The notes: a model not told the origin generated them from the letters alone. A stretch of DNA of 64,000 bases from Mesorhizobium sp. L-2-11 (GCF_016756595.1 NZ_AP023257.1:186001-250000); one strand, 5' to 3'; shown: positions 17,927 to 27,151, numbered from the stretch's first letter. A program made the numbers and translations.

Positions 17927-18866
17927 GCTTGCCCCCTTCCTGCGGCGAGGGCAGGCCGTATTGGCGGATTTCACGCACGCCGACAAGACCGCTCACGACG
18001 CCGACATGCATGATGCCGCGAAGCACGCTGCGGTTCCTGCGCACGGGACTGATGGCGACCGGGATTGCCGATGCGAAACAAAAAACCGCCTTTGCCGAGG
18101 CGAGGCCGACTTGCCTGACCAGCGCGAGGCCATGCGCGTCGCGCCCCAGCAGGTGTCCATGCGTCTGCCCGACGCGGAACCGGCGGCGACGGAGCCAGTC
18201 GAAAGCCGCCCTGGCGCGCGGCACCACTTCATCGACCCAGGCCTGCGGCGAAAAGGCGATGCGACCGCCGGCCTTGACCATATGGTCGAAGAATTCGGTG
18301 TCCTCGCCGCCGGTCTGGCCACGCGCCAGGCTGAATCGCCGGCCGCGGAGGCTGTCGGCGCCCATCCTGAGCAGGACGTTGCAGGTGTAGCCGGTGCGGA
18401 TCTCGCCGCCAACCCAGACGGGCAAGGTTGAGTGAAAATCGCCGCGGCGCATCCAGTTGGGCGCATCCGGCCGATAGCGCGCCCGCACTGGCCCGAGCAC
18501 GGCGGCAGCGCCACTCAAGTCCGCCGTCGCAACCAGTTCGACGAGCCATCTGGATGATGCCGTTTCGTCATCGTCGAGGAAGGCGACGAAATCCGCAGTG
18601 CTGGCGTCGAGGCAGGCATTGCGGGCGATCGAGATGTTGCGTGCCGGGCAATGACGATAGCTGATCGGCAGCTTCAGCGTCTCCGCCAGTGTCGTCACCA
18701 GCAGTTCGGCCGTCGGCCCGTCATCATTGTCGGCGACGATGACGCGGATGTCGAATCCCGAAGGCACGTCCAGGGCGGCTACCGAGCGAAGCGTGTCGGC
18801 AAGCTCCGGCCGCCGAAACGTGCAGACGCAGACGTCGACGCTGCGGTTTTTTTCGGCCACACCCAC
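17916..18866 (-). CDS. exoM: GT2 glucosyltransferase, ExoM-like
   Basis: A 316-residue family 2 glycosyltransferase. The start VDVCVCTFRRPELADTLRS is characteristic of ExoM. The donor-binding motif is ADNDDG and the catalytic DDD motif is VAFLDDDETASSRW (about residue 95), with a later GGEDTEFFDHM. ExoM adds the fourth sugar of the succinoglycan repeat in S. meliloti. The GTG start at 18866 shares one base with the exoA stop, so translation is coupled. Confidence 0.88.
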   Translation of the reverse strand: MGVAEKNRSVDVCVCTFRRPELADTLRSVAALDVPSGFDIRVIVADNDDGPTAELLVTTLAETLKLPISYRHCPARNISIARNACLDASTADFVAFLDDDETASSRWLVELVATADLSGAAAVLGPVRARYRPDAPNWMRRGDFHSTLPVWVGGEIRTGYTCNVLLRMGADSLRGRRFSLARGQTGGEDTEFFDHMVKAGGRIAFSPQAWVDEVVPRARAAFDWLRRRRFRVGQTHGHLLGRDAHGLALVRQVGLASAKAVFCFASAIPVAISPVRRNRSVLRGIMHVGVVSGLVGVREIRQYGLPSPQEGGKRAA

Positions 18867-19861
18867 TATGCCGCCCTCCTACTCTGCGATCGCGGTCCAA
18901 GCAGTTGCAGCCAGAAACCGACGGACCAGCCGAAATGCATGACCATTGCCGAAATCCCGGCAAGGGCGCTGTCCGGATTGCGCTGGCTGATGGCCATCCA
19001 CACGCCATAGCCGAGACAAACCGACGCCCACACCAGAATCGGCATGACTGCCAGCCAATGCACGAAGAAAAAGGCAGAGAGAAGGACGACAGGGAACACC
19101 AGGAGCGGCACCATCTGCCGGACCTTCGGTATCATGCGGTGCTTGAGGACGTTCTTTGCCCGGCCGCGGCCATAGCCGAGATACTGGAAATAGAGGCCGG
19201 CGAGCGACGAGCGCGGGTAATAGATCATTTGCGTCTTGCCGCTCATCCAGATCCGGTAGCCGGCCTTGCGTAGCCGGTAGTCGAGCTCCGCATCCTCGTT
19301 GTGGCTGAACGTCTCGTCATAGCCACCCACCGCCTTGAACGCCGATATCCGCATCAGCGCATGGTGACCGTGGTCGACCCACTCTCCCGCCGAGAGATGC
19401 CGGTGCTTGGAGCCGCCCGTGCCGAGCTTGGAATTCTGTGCTGCCGCCACCGCGTTCTGCACTGTGCCGCTGCCACTGGTCAGCATCGAGACGACGACCG
19501 AATCGGCGCCGGTGGCCAGCGCCTCTTCGATCAGCCGGTCGCAATAATCCGGTGGGTAGCCGCCATGCGCGTCGATGCGAATGAAATATTCCGCCCCATC
19601 GCCGTACCTGGCGATGGCGAGATTGATCGCCGCGCTCTGGAGGCGCTTTTCATTGTTAAGAAGGATGACCTTCGGATCCTTTCGGGCGATCTCCTTGACG
19701 ATCGCCCTGGTTCCGTCCGTGCTACCGCCATCGGCAACGATGATCCGGGCGCCGAGCCTCTCGGCGGCCGGTCGAAGCTCATGAACAAGCGCACCGATGT
19801 GAGCCGCTTCGTTCAGGCACGGAATCACGATCAGGTTGGACGGCATTTCGGTCTGCATCAT
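18866..19861 (-). CDS. exoA: GT2 glucosyltransferase, ExoA-like, with C-terminal membrane helices
   Basis: A 331-residue glycosyltransferase. The N-terminus reads LIVIPCLNEAAHIGAL, the nucleotide site IIVADGGSTDGTR, and the metal/acceptor region FIRIDAHGGYPPDY. YDETFSHNEDAELDYRLR (about residue 190) contains the catalytic ED motif. Two or three membrane helices follow after residue 240, as in ExoA. The family attaches the first glucose to lipid-linked galactose. Start chosen at ATG 19861, with AAGGA about 8 nt upstream; 19858 and 19846 are alternatives. Confidence 0.9.
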   Translation of the reverse strand: MMQTEMPSNLIVIPCLNEAAHIGALVHELRPAAERLGARIIVADGGSTDGTRAIVKEIARKDPKVILLNNEKRLQSAAINLAIARYGDGAEYFIRIDAHGGYPPDYCDRLIEEALATGADSVVVSMLTSGSGTVQNAVAAAQNSKLGTGGSKHRHLSAGEWVDHGHHALMRISAFKAVGGYDETFSHNEDAELDYRLRKAGYRIWMSGKTQMIYYPRSSLAGLYFQYLGYGRGRAKNVLKHRMIPKVRQMVPLLVFPVVLLSAFFFVHWLAVMPILVWASVCLGYGVWMAISQRNPDSALAGISAMVMHFGWSVGFWLQLLGPRSQSRRAA

Positions 19862-19886
19862 CGGCCCATGTCCTTCGCTAGCCATC

Positions 19887-21053
19887 CTAAGCCAGTGCCT
19901 CGGCATATGAGCCGGGCGCGACCGTCGACCCGCGAAGCTTCTCGACGAGCGCCCGGCAATCGCCGCGATCGTGGCTCCAAGTTCGCGGATTGCGGGCAAG
20001 AACACGCGCCCGCAATTTCCCGAAACGATGCTCGTCCAACTCGCCCAAGGCGGCCTCGAGTGCCTCGGGAGTCGCTTGCGGCAAGAGAACACCGATTCCG
20101 TGCTGGTCGAGGAACCGGCCGGTTTCGGTGTGGCCCATCGAAATCGGCACGGCGCCGAAGCGGCAGCCCTCGTAGAGGCGGTTGGGCAGCAGCCATTCAG
20201 AATTCAGCCCTTGCTCGAAAAAATCGATCGCCCACGAAAAATGAACCTCACGGTAGATCGTCGCCATATCTTCGGGATTCCGATAGGGCCCGCCAAACGA
20301 GAGCCAGGGCTCAGATTCGACGAAACCGTGGAAATCCGGAAATTCGGAAAGCGCCGGACGGCCCCTCAGGATGATTTCGAAGCGGCCCTCGAGTCGTCGG
20401 GAAAATTCGGCCAGCAGCTCCAGGGAGCGGCGGCATCGGAGCGCGCCGAACCAGCCGATCCGCCAAGGTGAAGTGACGGGCTCCGCCGCCGTGCAATCAT
20501 TCAGCGAAACCGCGGCAGGCTCGAAATATTTGTTTTCGAGCAGTTCGACCGGCGCAGCAATCTGCCCGAACGGCTTGAAATAGTTGGCGATGAAGGCCGG
20601 CGAACTGGTGACTAGCAGCTTCACATCCCTGGCCAGATAGCGCTCCGCGCCGCGCATCGCCTTGCCCAGAAAATCGTCGCGCAGCATCAGACGATGGATG
20701 TCGAGACACTCATAGACGATCGGCACCGTTGCCTGGAACGCCGATCTGGCACGCCGGGCAAGCGCCAGCATTTCCAGATTGCGCGCGACGATGAGGTCGG
20801 GTCTGGGCATCGAACCGAGTTTCGACCCGATCGAGGCCGCCGCCTTGGTAACCGCTGCCAGCCGCTGGGCGAATCGCCCATCGCGCGTTGCGCCAAGATC
20901 GATCGGACGCAAGCCCTCGACCTCGGCGATCGGGCTTGCTGACCGGCGAAAGCCTGCCAGTGTGACCTGGGCGCCGCCTGCCTTGAGCATTATAATCCGC
21001 CGGCGCACGGCCGGGTCGGAGACGTCGTGCACCAAGTACAAGACATGCAGCAT
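19887..21053 (-). CDS. exoL: Glycosyltransferase, ExoL-like
   Basis: A 388-residue protein with a GT-B-type layout: an N-terminal half starting MLHVLYLVHDVSD and a C-terminal half with IGWFGALRCRRSLELL, FEIILRGRP and YEGCRFGAVPISMG. That matches ExoL, which adds a glucose to the succinoglycan repeat. It is the first gene of the leftward exoL-A-M-O-N-P run and lies 25 bp before exoA. The upstream region (21054-21244) is shared with the divergent exoT gene and carries the TGCTGCATCGCAACA motif. Confidence 0.78.
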   Translation of the reverse strand: MLHVLYLVHDVSDPAVRRRIIMLKAGGAQVTLAGFRRSASPIAEVEGLRPIDLGATRDGRFAQRLAAVTKAAASIGSKLGSMPRPDLIVARNLEMLALARRARSAFQATVPIVYECLDIHRLMLRDDFLGKAMRGAERYLARDVKLLVTSSPAFIANYFKPFGQIAAPVELLENKYFEPAAVSLNDCTAAEPVTSPWRIGWFGALRCRRSLELLAEFSRRLEGRFEIILRGRPALSEFPDFHGFVESEPWLSFGGPYRNPEDMATIYREVHFSWAIDFFEQGLNSEWLLPNRLYEGCRFGAVPISMGHTETGRFLDQHGIGVLLPQATPEALEAALGELDEHRFGKLRARVLARNPRTWSHDRGDCRALVEKLRGSTVAPGSYAEALA

Positions 21054-21102
21054 GAAAACTCGACCGCTGTTGGCCCACCCAAAAGAATCCTAGTACAGCT
21101 CG

Positions 21103-21117
21103 TGCTGCATCGCAACA
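21103..21117. promoter_or_regulatory. TGCTGCATCGCAACA motif between exoL and exoT
   Basis: This 15-mer is repeated exactly, on the opposite strand, 50 bp before exoY (34010-34024), and with one mismatch before the gene at 31507 (31626-31640). It lies in the divergent promoter region of exoL (50 bp from its start) and exoT. A shared operator for exo genes is likely; the binding protein is unknown. Confidence 0.55.
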
Positions 21118-21244
21118 TTTTTGGTGCAACGTAGCAAAAAATCAATGTTTTTTGTTGCGCTGCAATATTATTGCCGTAGTTTGATGGTGGCATCGGGCAT
21201 GGGTCGGGACTCCGGGACCGGCACGAGAATCAGGGACCCTGAAT

Positions 21245-22741
21245 TTGCAAGCCAATGCATTCGACCCGCCAGAGGGCTCTCTCCGCACATCGGTCGGACG
21301 TGGCGCTATCATTACGGCTTTGGCGCAATCGGTGCGGGTTGCGACGCAGATTGTCTCCGTCATCGTGCTGTCGCGCCTGCTCTCGCCGCAGGATTTCGGC
21401 GTCGTGGCGATGTGCGCGCCTGTGCTGGCTTTCATCGCGCTGTTCCAGGATTTCGGCCTGACCCAGGCGACGGTTCAGAAAAGCGGAATCAAGCATGAGG
21501 AGGTCAATTACCTCTTCTGGGTCAATGTCGCGGTTAGCGCATTGCTCGCCTGCGTGCTTGCCGGCGCGGCGCCTCTGGTCGCCGCCTTCTACGGCGAACC
21601 GCGGGTGTCAGGCCTGGTGGCGGCACTCGGGCTGCAGATCATAGCCTATGGGCTGGGCGCCCAGCATCTGGCGCTGCTGACACGCCGAATGCAGTTTGCC
21701 CGCCTGGCCATCATCGACGTCGCAAGTGCCATTGCCGGCCTTGCCGTATCTATCGCCTGGACCTTCATCGACCGTTCCTATTGGGCACTTTTTGCCGGCA
21801 CCTTGACAGCGGCCGTACTGCCCACGCTTTGCTACTGGGCAAACTCACGATGGCGCCCCAGCCTGCCGCGCAAGGTCAACGGCATTAGCGAGCTGATCAA
21901 TTTCGGCGCCGGCATCACCGGGTTCAACTTCGCCAACTTCTTTGCCCGAAACCTCGACAATGTGCTGATCGGAAAATACTGGGGCGAAGCGCAGCTTGGA
22001 CTCTATGACCGTGCCTACAAGCTGCTTCTTTTTCCGTTGAGCCAGATCACCAATCCGCTGTCGAAGGTCATGGTGCCGGCTCTTTCCAGGCTGAAGGACG
22101 AGCCGGATCGCTACCGCAGCGCCTATCTTCGCGTGATGCCGCTGATATTGCTGGTCGCACTTCCAGGTGTCGCCTTCGCCATCGCCATGGCCGACGTGCT
22201 GATACCGTTCGTGCTCGGCGAGCAGTGGCGGCAGAGTTCCAGCATCTTCCTGGCGCTCGGTTTTGCCGGGCTGCTGCAGCCGCTCAACAACCCGGCGGGA
22301 TGGCTTTTCATCAGCCAGGGCCGCTCGGGTGATTTCATGCGCTGGGGCATCATCACAGCCTTGACGTCGGTGCTGGCCTTCCTGGTCGGCCTGCCCTATG
22401 GCGCGCTGGGCGTGGCGATCGCCTATGCGGTCAGCGAGTATCTCAGAACGCCTTTTCTGTGGCTGTATATCGGCAAGACCGGGCCGCTGCGGGCAAGCCA
22501 TATACTTCGCGCGGCAACGCCCTTCGTGCTTGGCGCGCATCTGGCGCTTGCTGCGATCTGGTTCGCCAAGCCGGTGCTGCCGCAACAGCACATCGTCGGG
22601 ATGGCGAGCGCGGTGGTGCTGTCCTACATGATCACGATCATGACCGCGCTGGCGTTTGCTTCCGGCCGTGAGACGTTGCGGCAGGCCCTAAGACTGCTGC
22701 CGGCACGGGCGCCTAAGACAGCACCAAGCGAGGCGAAGTAA
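21245..22741 (+). CDS. exoT: Lipid-linked repeat unit flippase, ExoT-like
   Basis: A 498-residue multi-pass membrane protein of the MOP/Wzx flippase superfamily, with about 12-14 hydrophobic helices starting at about residue 20 (GAIITALAQSVRVATQIVS). The motifs LSPQDFGVVAMCAPVLAF and QDFGLTQATVQK are typical of the ExoT/LpsB-type translocase group. It would move the lipid-linked repeat across the inner membrane for ExoQ polymerisation. The start is a TTG with AGGGA upstream. It is transcribed rightward, divergent from exoL, and is followed by the phosphoribosyltransferase-HAD gene 38 bp downstream. Confidence 0.88.
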   Translation: MQANAFDPPEGSLRTSVGRGAIITALAQSVRVATQIVSVIVLSRLLSPQDFGVVAMCAPVLAFIALFQDFGLTQATVQKSGIKHEEVNYLFWVNVAVSALLACVLAGAAPLVAAFYGEPRVSGLVAALGLQIIAYGLGAQHLALLTRRMQFARLAIIDVASAIAGLAVSIAWTFIDRSYWALFAGTLTAAVLPTLCYWANSRWRPSLPRKVNGISELINFGAGITGFNFANFFARNLDNVLIGKYWGEAQLGLYDRAYKLLLFPLSQITNPLSKVMVPALSRLKDEPDRYRSAYLRVMPLILLVALPGVAFAIAMADVLIPFVLGEQWRQSSSIFLALGFAGLLQPLNNPAGWLFISQGRSGDFMRWGIITALTSVLAFLVGLPYGALGVAIAYAVSEYLRTPFLWLYIGKTGPLRASHILRAATPFVLGAHLALAAIWFAKPVLPQQHIVGMASAVVLSYMITIMTALAFASGRETLRQALRLLPARAPKTAPSEAK

Positions 22742-22779
22742 CTTGCGCGGACATCCATACGAGGACCAGGTCTGACCCC

Positions 22780-23802
22780 ATGCACTACCGATCGATCTCC
22801 GACATGAATGATGCGATTGTCAGGAACCTTCACCGGTTGCCGCGCGACATCGACCTGGTGGTCGGGGTCCCGCGAAGCGGCATTCTCGCCGCCACCCTGC
22901 TCAGCCTGACGGCTAACATTCCGATGACCGACCTGGACAGTTTCCTGGCCGGAAAGATCTATACTTCGGGCGTCACCAAACGCCGCGCCGCGCTCGACCG
23001 CCAGGCGACCGATATGCGCAAGGTCCTGGTGATTGACGACAGCGTCAGCGGCGGCGCTGCCATGAGAGAGGCGCGCAGCCGGGTAGAGGCCGCAGGCATC
23101 GAGGCGGACTTCACCTTTGCCGCGGTGTTCGGCCTGCTGCCCCAACACGAGGAAACCGACATCGTCCTCGAGGTGGTGCCGCATCCAAGGATGTTCCAGT
23201 GGAACTTCATGCACCACAAATTCCTCGCCCAATGCTGCGTCGACATTGACGGCGTGCTTTGCCTGGACCCAACCGAGGCAGAGAACGACGACGGCCCCGC
23301 CTATGAGAAATTCCTGGGCGAAGCGCTGCCTCTGTTTGGCCCGACCCGCAAGATCGGCTGGCTCGTCACCAGCCGGCTCGAGAAATACCGCTCGCTTACC
23401 GAAGCATGGCTGGCAAAGCACGGCATAGAATACGACCAGCTGATCATGCTTGACCTGCCGAGCAAGGCAGAACGGCAACGGCTTGGCGTGCATGGCAGTT
23501 TCAAAGCCGATTTCTACCGCAAATCCGGTGCCATCCTGTTCATCGAAAGCGAGCACCAGCAGGCCCTTAAGATCGCCGAGCTTTCCGGCAAGCCGGTGCT
23601 GTGCGTGGAAACGCATCTGGTGATTTATCCCGACACGCTGTCACTTCCGGCACTTGGACAGGCGGCGCGCAACCTTCCGGGCAGGTTAAGGCAGATCAGT
23701 TCGCCTGACGGGCGCAAGACGGCAATCAAGACCGTCGCGCGCACGCTGCTTGGCGAACGCGGTTACGAGACGCTGAAAAGCCGGGTCAAACGACTGGCTT
23801 GA
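22780..23802 (+). CDS. Phosphoribosyltransferase-like domain fused to a HAD-like domain
   Basis: A 340-residue protein with two parts. Residues 1-150 form a type I phosphoribosyltransferase fold: VVGVPRSGILAA and the PRPP-binding VLVIDDSVSGGAAM loop. From about residue 150, CCVDIDGVLCLDPT is a HAD-type DxD motif followed by LVTSRLEKY and ILFIESEHQQAL, the layout of a HAD phosphatase. I do not know a defined substrate. Proteins of this kind occur in polysaccharide clusters, so it may make or release an activated precursor (inference). It is in line with exoT and is followed directly by the second insertion sequence. Confidence 0.75.
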   Translation: MHYRSISDMNDAIVRNLHRLPRDIDLVVGVPRSGILAATLLSLTANIPMTDLDSFLAGKIYTSGVTKRRAALDRQATDMRKVLVIDDSVSGGAAMREARSRVEAAGIEADFTFAAVFGLLPQHEETDIVLEVVPHPRMFQWNFMHHKFLAQCCVDIDGVLCLDPTEAENDDGPAYEKFLGEALPLFGPTRKIGWLVTSRLEKYRSLTEAWLAKHGIEYDQLIMLDLPSKAERQRLGVHGSFKADFYRKSGAILFIESEHQQALKIAELSGKPVLCVETHLVIYPDTLSLPALGQAARNLPGRLRQISSPDGRKTAIKTVARTLLGERGYETLKSRVKRLA

Positions 23803-23821
23803 ACCCTGGCTTCGGGACTTA

Positions 23822-25424
23822 GTCGTCTGTGAAGAAGGTTGATTTCGGGATCGGAGGCGAAGCGGGAGCATTCCCACCCGCCATATCAGAGCTGATATGG
23901 CGTCAGGCTGATCGCGGCCGGATTGGTGGCACTGCAGCGGACGTGAGCAGTACCAGGAAGAAGGCACACAAAAGCCTCAGCCAGTTGAGCAGGAGGCTGA
24001 AGTTATAGCCGACGGCTGCAAGGACAGCGTTGTTGGCATCGCCCTCGGAGAAGGCCAGGAAGTTGCGGCCCATGCGGTGGTCGTTCTTGAGATGGCCGAT
24101 GACGGGTTCTACGGCGGCCCGGCGTCGCAGCGCCCGTTTGACGGCCTGGGTGAGGCCGCGCTTGTAGCCGGCGACATGGACCTTGAACATCTTGTCCTTC
24201 GGCGCGTTGTGGCCGCGGTAGCCGGCATCGGTGACGATCTTGCCGAGGCTGACGCCGATGGTGTCCTCGATCGCCGGGATGATGGTCGCCAGCGTGTGGC
24301 CGTCATACGGATTGCCGGGCAGCGCCTTGACATGGGCGACGAACTGGCCGCCGCGGCTGCGCTGCAGCGGGGTGGCGACGGAGACCTTGACGCCGAACTC
24401 GTAGGGCTTGTGGGCCTTGCCCTTGCCAATGCACTCGATCTCCGGAGCGTGCAGGGAATACACCTTCTTGCCCCGCTCGCGCTGGCGCTGGTCCCTGACG
24501 CGCCGGGCCAGCGACAGCGGCAGGGCAAAGACCTGCATCAGCTCTGGCCGCATGGCGAGCTTGCGGACGATGTCGCGGATCACCGCTCCCAGCATGGTGC
24601 GCAGGCGCTTGAGTTGCCGGTTGGCCCGCTTGAATTGCTTGGCATGGGCATAGCGCTGATGCTTGATCAGCGCGATCTTGCCGACCCGCGCATAGGACTG
24701 GCGCAGGGCAATGCCATGCTTCCTGGCCAGCTTGACCAGCCGCTCGCGGGCGCGATGCATCAGCTTGGCGTCGGTCGGGAAGGTGATGGCCTTTTCCTGC
24801 ACGGTAGTGTCGACGATTACCGCGCGGAAGTCCGACGGCTTGGCCGCCCCCAACCTGGTCGCCGCCGCAAGGCTCTCCTGGAGCAGAGCCGTGAGCCGTT
24901 CTTCGCCCATGCGCAGGCGCCAGCGCGTCAATGACGTGCGGTCGAAGGGCAAGCGGTGCTGGAAGAACTCCTCGCCGCAGAACAGCTGGTAGTAGGGGTT
25001 CTCCAGCCAGCGTTCGCACAGGCTTTCGTCGGACAGGTTGTGCATCGACTTGAGGATGGCCAATCCCGCCATCAGCCGGGTCGGCAAAGGCGGCCGGCCA
25101 GGATCGTCGTCATAGACCTCGCCCAGCCGTTCTTCGAGGAAACGCCAGTCGATCGTCTTGGCCAGCTTCACCAGCGCATGATCCATATTGAGAATGTGGT
25201 CGAGCCGGGATCGCAACAGGTCCGTCTGGCCGCTCTCGCGCCGTTCCTTCGGTCGCATCGCTCGCTTCCCTCGCTGCTTCGTCATCGTCTCGAATCACGC
25301 AGAACAAGCGCATCCAATTTGCCGGAAACCGCAGCCCAAAGCCACGAAATTCGGCAATCTGAAAACCGAAATCAGGGGAAATTGTTAAACGGAATCAAAG
25401 CATTCCGAGTTTTTCACGGACGAC
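23822..25424 (-). mobile_element. IS5-like insertion sequence, copy 2 (1603 bp, inverted)
   Basis: Same length, same ends and same encoded transposase as copy 1, in the opposite orientation. The 6-bp GACTTA flanks it on both sides (23816-23821 and 25425-25430), a different duplication from copy 1, so each copy arrived separately. It inserted 20 bp after the stop of the phosphoribosyltransferase-HAD gene. The two inverted copies bracket exoP-exoT and could recombine to invert the segment between them. Confidence 0.93.
23903..25285 (-). CDS. IS5-family-like transposase (copy 2)
   Basis: A 460-residue DDE transposase with the same amino-acid sequence as the gene at 11733-13115, including the IVDTTVQEKA, IVTDAGYRGH and AVEPVIGHLK catalytic regions. 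The frame is intact, so either copy could supply transposase. Identity of the two copies points to recent spread in this genome. Confidence 0.93.
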   Translation of the reverse strand: MTKQRGKRAMRPKERRESGQTDLLRSRLDHILNMDHALVKLAKTIDWRFLEERLGEVYDDDPGRPPLPTRLMAGLAILKSMHNLSDESLCERWLENPYYQLFCGEEFFQHRLPFDRTSLTRWRLRMGEERLTALLQESLAAATRLGAAKPSDFRAVIVDTTVQEKAITFPTDAKLMHRARERLVKLARKHGIALRQSYARVGKIALIKHQRYAHAKQFKRANRQLKRLRTMLGAVIRDIVRKLAMRPELMQVFALPLSLARRVRDQRQRERGKKVYSLHAPEIECIGKGKAHKPYEFGVKVSVATPLQRSRGGQFVAHVKALPGNPYDGHTLATIIPAIEDTIGVSLGKIVTDAGYRGHNAPKDKMFKVHVAGYKRGLTQAVKRALRRRAAVEPVIGHLKNDHRMGRNFLAFSEGDANNAVLAAVGYNFSLLLNWLRLLCAFFLVLLTSAAVPPIRPRSA

Positions 25425-25428
25425 GACT

Positions 25429-25547
25429 TAAAGCGCGTCACGCGACGCGCGCTTTAAAGTTTTGTTTTATGCAGTCGTTGTCGCAAAACCGCTGCGCACC
25501 CTCGGGTCAGGCCCGAGGGCATGCTTTTGGGCGACATGCGTTTAGGC
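25429..25547 (+). repeat. Palindromic intergenic repeat A, copy 2
   Basis: A diverged copy of the block at 11463-11587 in the same orientation. It contains AAAGCGCGTC...GCGCGCTTT, TTTGTTTTATGCAGTCGTTG, the CCCTCGGG/CCCGAGGG hairpin at 25499-25519 and GCGACATGCG. It begins within the target duplication of the second insertion sequence and covers the stop codon of the following leftward glycosyltransferase, so it may act as that gene's transcription end. Confidence 0.7.
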
Positions 25548-26621
25548 GGCTTGCCGCGAAGGCTGCCGTGTCGCCCTCTCCAGCATCGAGAAGAAGGTCG
25601 CGAACTGACCCGCCGGATCGAGTTCCGGGCGCTCGGAGAATGCTCGCGCCGCCGCTGAAAGCCGCCCATATTCCTGGCTGTCGGTCCATAGTCGCCTGAC
25701 CACCGCCACCCAGTCGGCGAGTGGCGCATCGTAATCCAGCACCACGCCACCGGAGCCGATCGCTTCGGGCAGGCCGCCACGACGCGAGCCGACGACTGGA
25801 ATGCCGCTGCAATGGGCTTCCGATGCCACCCGGCCCCAAGCCTCTTCCCATTTGCTGGGAGCCAGCAAGATTTTCGTGCGGCCGTAGACCGTTTTCATGT
25901 CGTTGGTCCGGCTCTCCAGCGTGACGTTGCCGAGCGGCGCGATCGTCTGCTCGATCCGGGCCCGATGATCATCATCAAGCTTCCAGCTTTCGACGAACAG
26001 GAATGGGATTTCAGAGCAGGCGGCGGCGATGCGCACCGCAAGCTCGAAACCTTTTTCCTCATAGGGGTTGATCAGCGTGACAAACTCGCCTGTCGTCGGC
26101 GTGCGGTAGAGCGCGGGATTGATGGTCGGCGGTATAACCGTCGAATCGATATCGAATTTTGCCTTGTAGGTGCGCGCCGTGAACTCGGAATTGGCGATGT
26201 AGAGCGCCGAATGCAGCTCGCGCAGATCGCCGCCCAATTCGTGGAACTCGACATTCCTGAGATAGACGACCAGCGGCACGCCTTCGGCCTGCAGCGCCTT
26301 GCCGATCGGGACCGACTTGTGGCACTGGACCACGGCGACATCCGGCCTCAGCTTTTCGACGGCAAAACCCGCCGCCTCCCAGGGAAACCAGGCGCGCACG
26401 ACCGGATAGCCCGGAAAGCTGTCGATGACAGCGCGCTGCCTCAAAAGCTTCATCTTGGCGCGCGCCTTGTAACCGAAGACGCCCTGGCCGAACAGGGCGG
26501 CGAGCACCGAAGCCTCATGCCCGCGCTCGAGCAGCTGTTCGGCAAGATGATGGGTGCTGGACTGGACACCGCCGCTGAACTGGGGCGTGTAACCGTTACC
26601 GCCTGCAAAAAGCACTTTCAT
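25542..26621 (-). CDS. GT4-type glycosyltransferase
   Basis: A 359-residue GT-B glycosyltransferase. It starts MKVLFAGGNGYTPQFSGGVQ and has the family 4 C-terminal half: TLINPYEEKGFELAV, ILLAPSKWEEAWGRVASEA and GIPVVGSRRGGLPEAIG with the EX7E-like motif. AAGGAG lies 10 nt before the ATG. It is not part of the S. meliloti succinoglycan set as I know it, so it may add a different sugar or belong to another surface polymer. Its 3' end runs into repeat A. Confidence 0.85.
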   Translation of the reverse strand: MKVLFAGGNGYTPQFSGGVQSSTHHLAEQLLERGHEASVLAALFGQGVFGYKARAKMKLLRQRAVIDSFPGYPVVRAWFPWEAAGFAVEKLRPDVAVVQCHKSVPIGKALQAEGVPLVVYLRNVEFHELGGDLRELHSALYIANSEFTARTYKAKFDIDSTVIPPTINPALYRTPTTGEFVTLINPYEEKGFELAVRIAAACSEIPFLFVESWKLDDDHRARIEQTIAPLGNVTLESRTNDMKTVYGRTKILLAPSKWEEAWGRVASEAHCSGIPVVGSRRGGLPEAIGSGGVVLDYDAPLADWVAVVRRLWTDSQEYGRLSAAARAFSERPELDPAGQFATFFSMLERATRQPSRQAA

Positions 26622-26701
26622 GGTTTCGGCTCCTTGTCGCATTCTCAAGTTTACTGGCAATGACGCACGGCTTATTTACGGATGCTGGCTTGCGACCCGC
26701 T

Positions 26702-27151
26702 TCACGCATCCTGCTGCGTCTCTAAATTGGCGAACGGATTGGTGCATGGCTGCCATCCGGTGAACCGGACCGGGTCGGCTGGCGAACTGCGCCGGGCGTA
26801 GTCGGTCAGCATATGGAACTCGGCAATGACCCAGCGGTCGAAATGTCTCAGATCCTGTTTTTTCTGTTCGGGCAACAACCGGCGGGCGGCGCCCAATTTC
26901 AGCGCCTCAAGCAGAGTGACAGCATCGCCCAGCTTTGTGTTTGGAAATATCCAGGGGTTCCGCTTCTGGAATTCCAGGACGAACTGCTGCAAATGCTCGA
27001 TGCGCATGTTCAGCCTGCCGAAATATCTTTCGAGCGTGACACGCACCAGGTCCTCGTCCGAAAGCGAGGAAACTGTGGCGTAGGCGATGCCGGTCGAAGC
27101 AACTCCGCCAGCCATGATGGCTAGTGCCGCGCGTCGCGAAACCTTGATCAT
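26702..27151 (-). CDS. Small exported partner of the adjacent GMC oxidoreductase
   Basis: A 149-residue protein with a twin-arginine-like signal sequence (SRRAALAIMAGGVASTGIAYA) and a short helical body. It overlaps the oxidoreductase stop by 4 bp. Membrane-bound FAD dehydrogenases such as gluconate, sorbose and fructose dehydrogenases often pair with a small exported subunit of this size. I therefore suggest a maturation or export partner of the GMC protein, which itself lacks a signal peptide. Family membership is not certain. Confidence 0.6.
   Translation of the reverse strand: MIKVSRRAALAIMAGGVASTGIAYATVSSLSDEDLVRVTLERYFGRLNMRIEHLQQFVLEFQKRNPWIFPNTKLGDAVTLLEALKLGAARRLLPEQKKQDLRHFDRWVIAEFHMLTDYARRSSPADPVRFTGWQPCTNPFANLETQQDA

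Noticed and set aside
24077..24934. A long antisense frame in the insertion sequence
   Set aside because: It mirrors the transposase codon pattern and occurs identically in both copies; no known domain.
11594..25424. A composite transposon formed by the two insertion sequences
   Set aside because: Each copy has its own separate 6-bp target duplication, so they inserted independently rather than moving as one unit with the exo genes.
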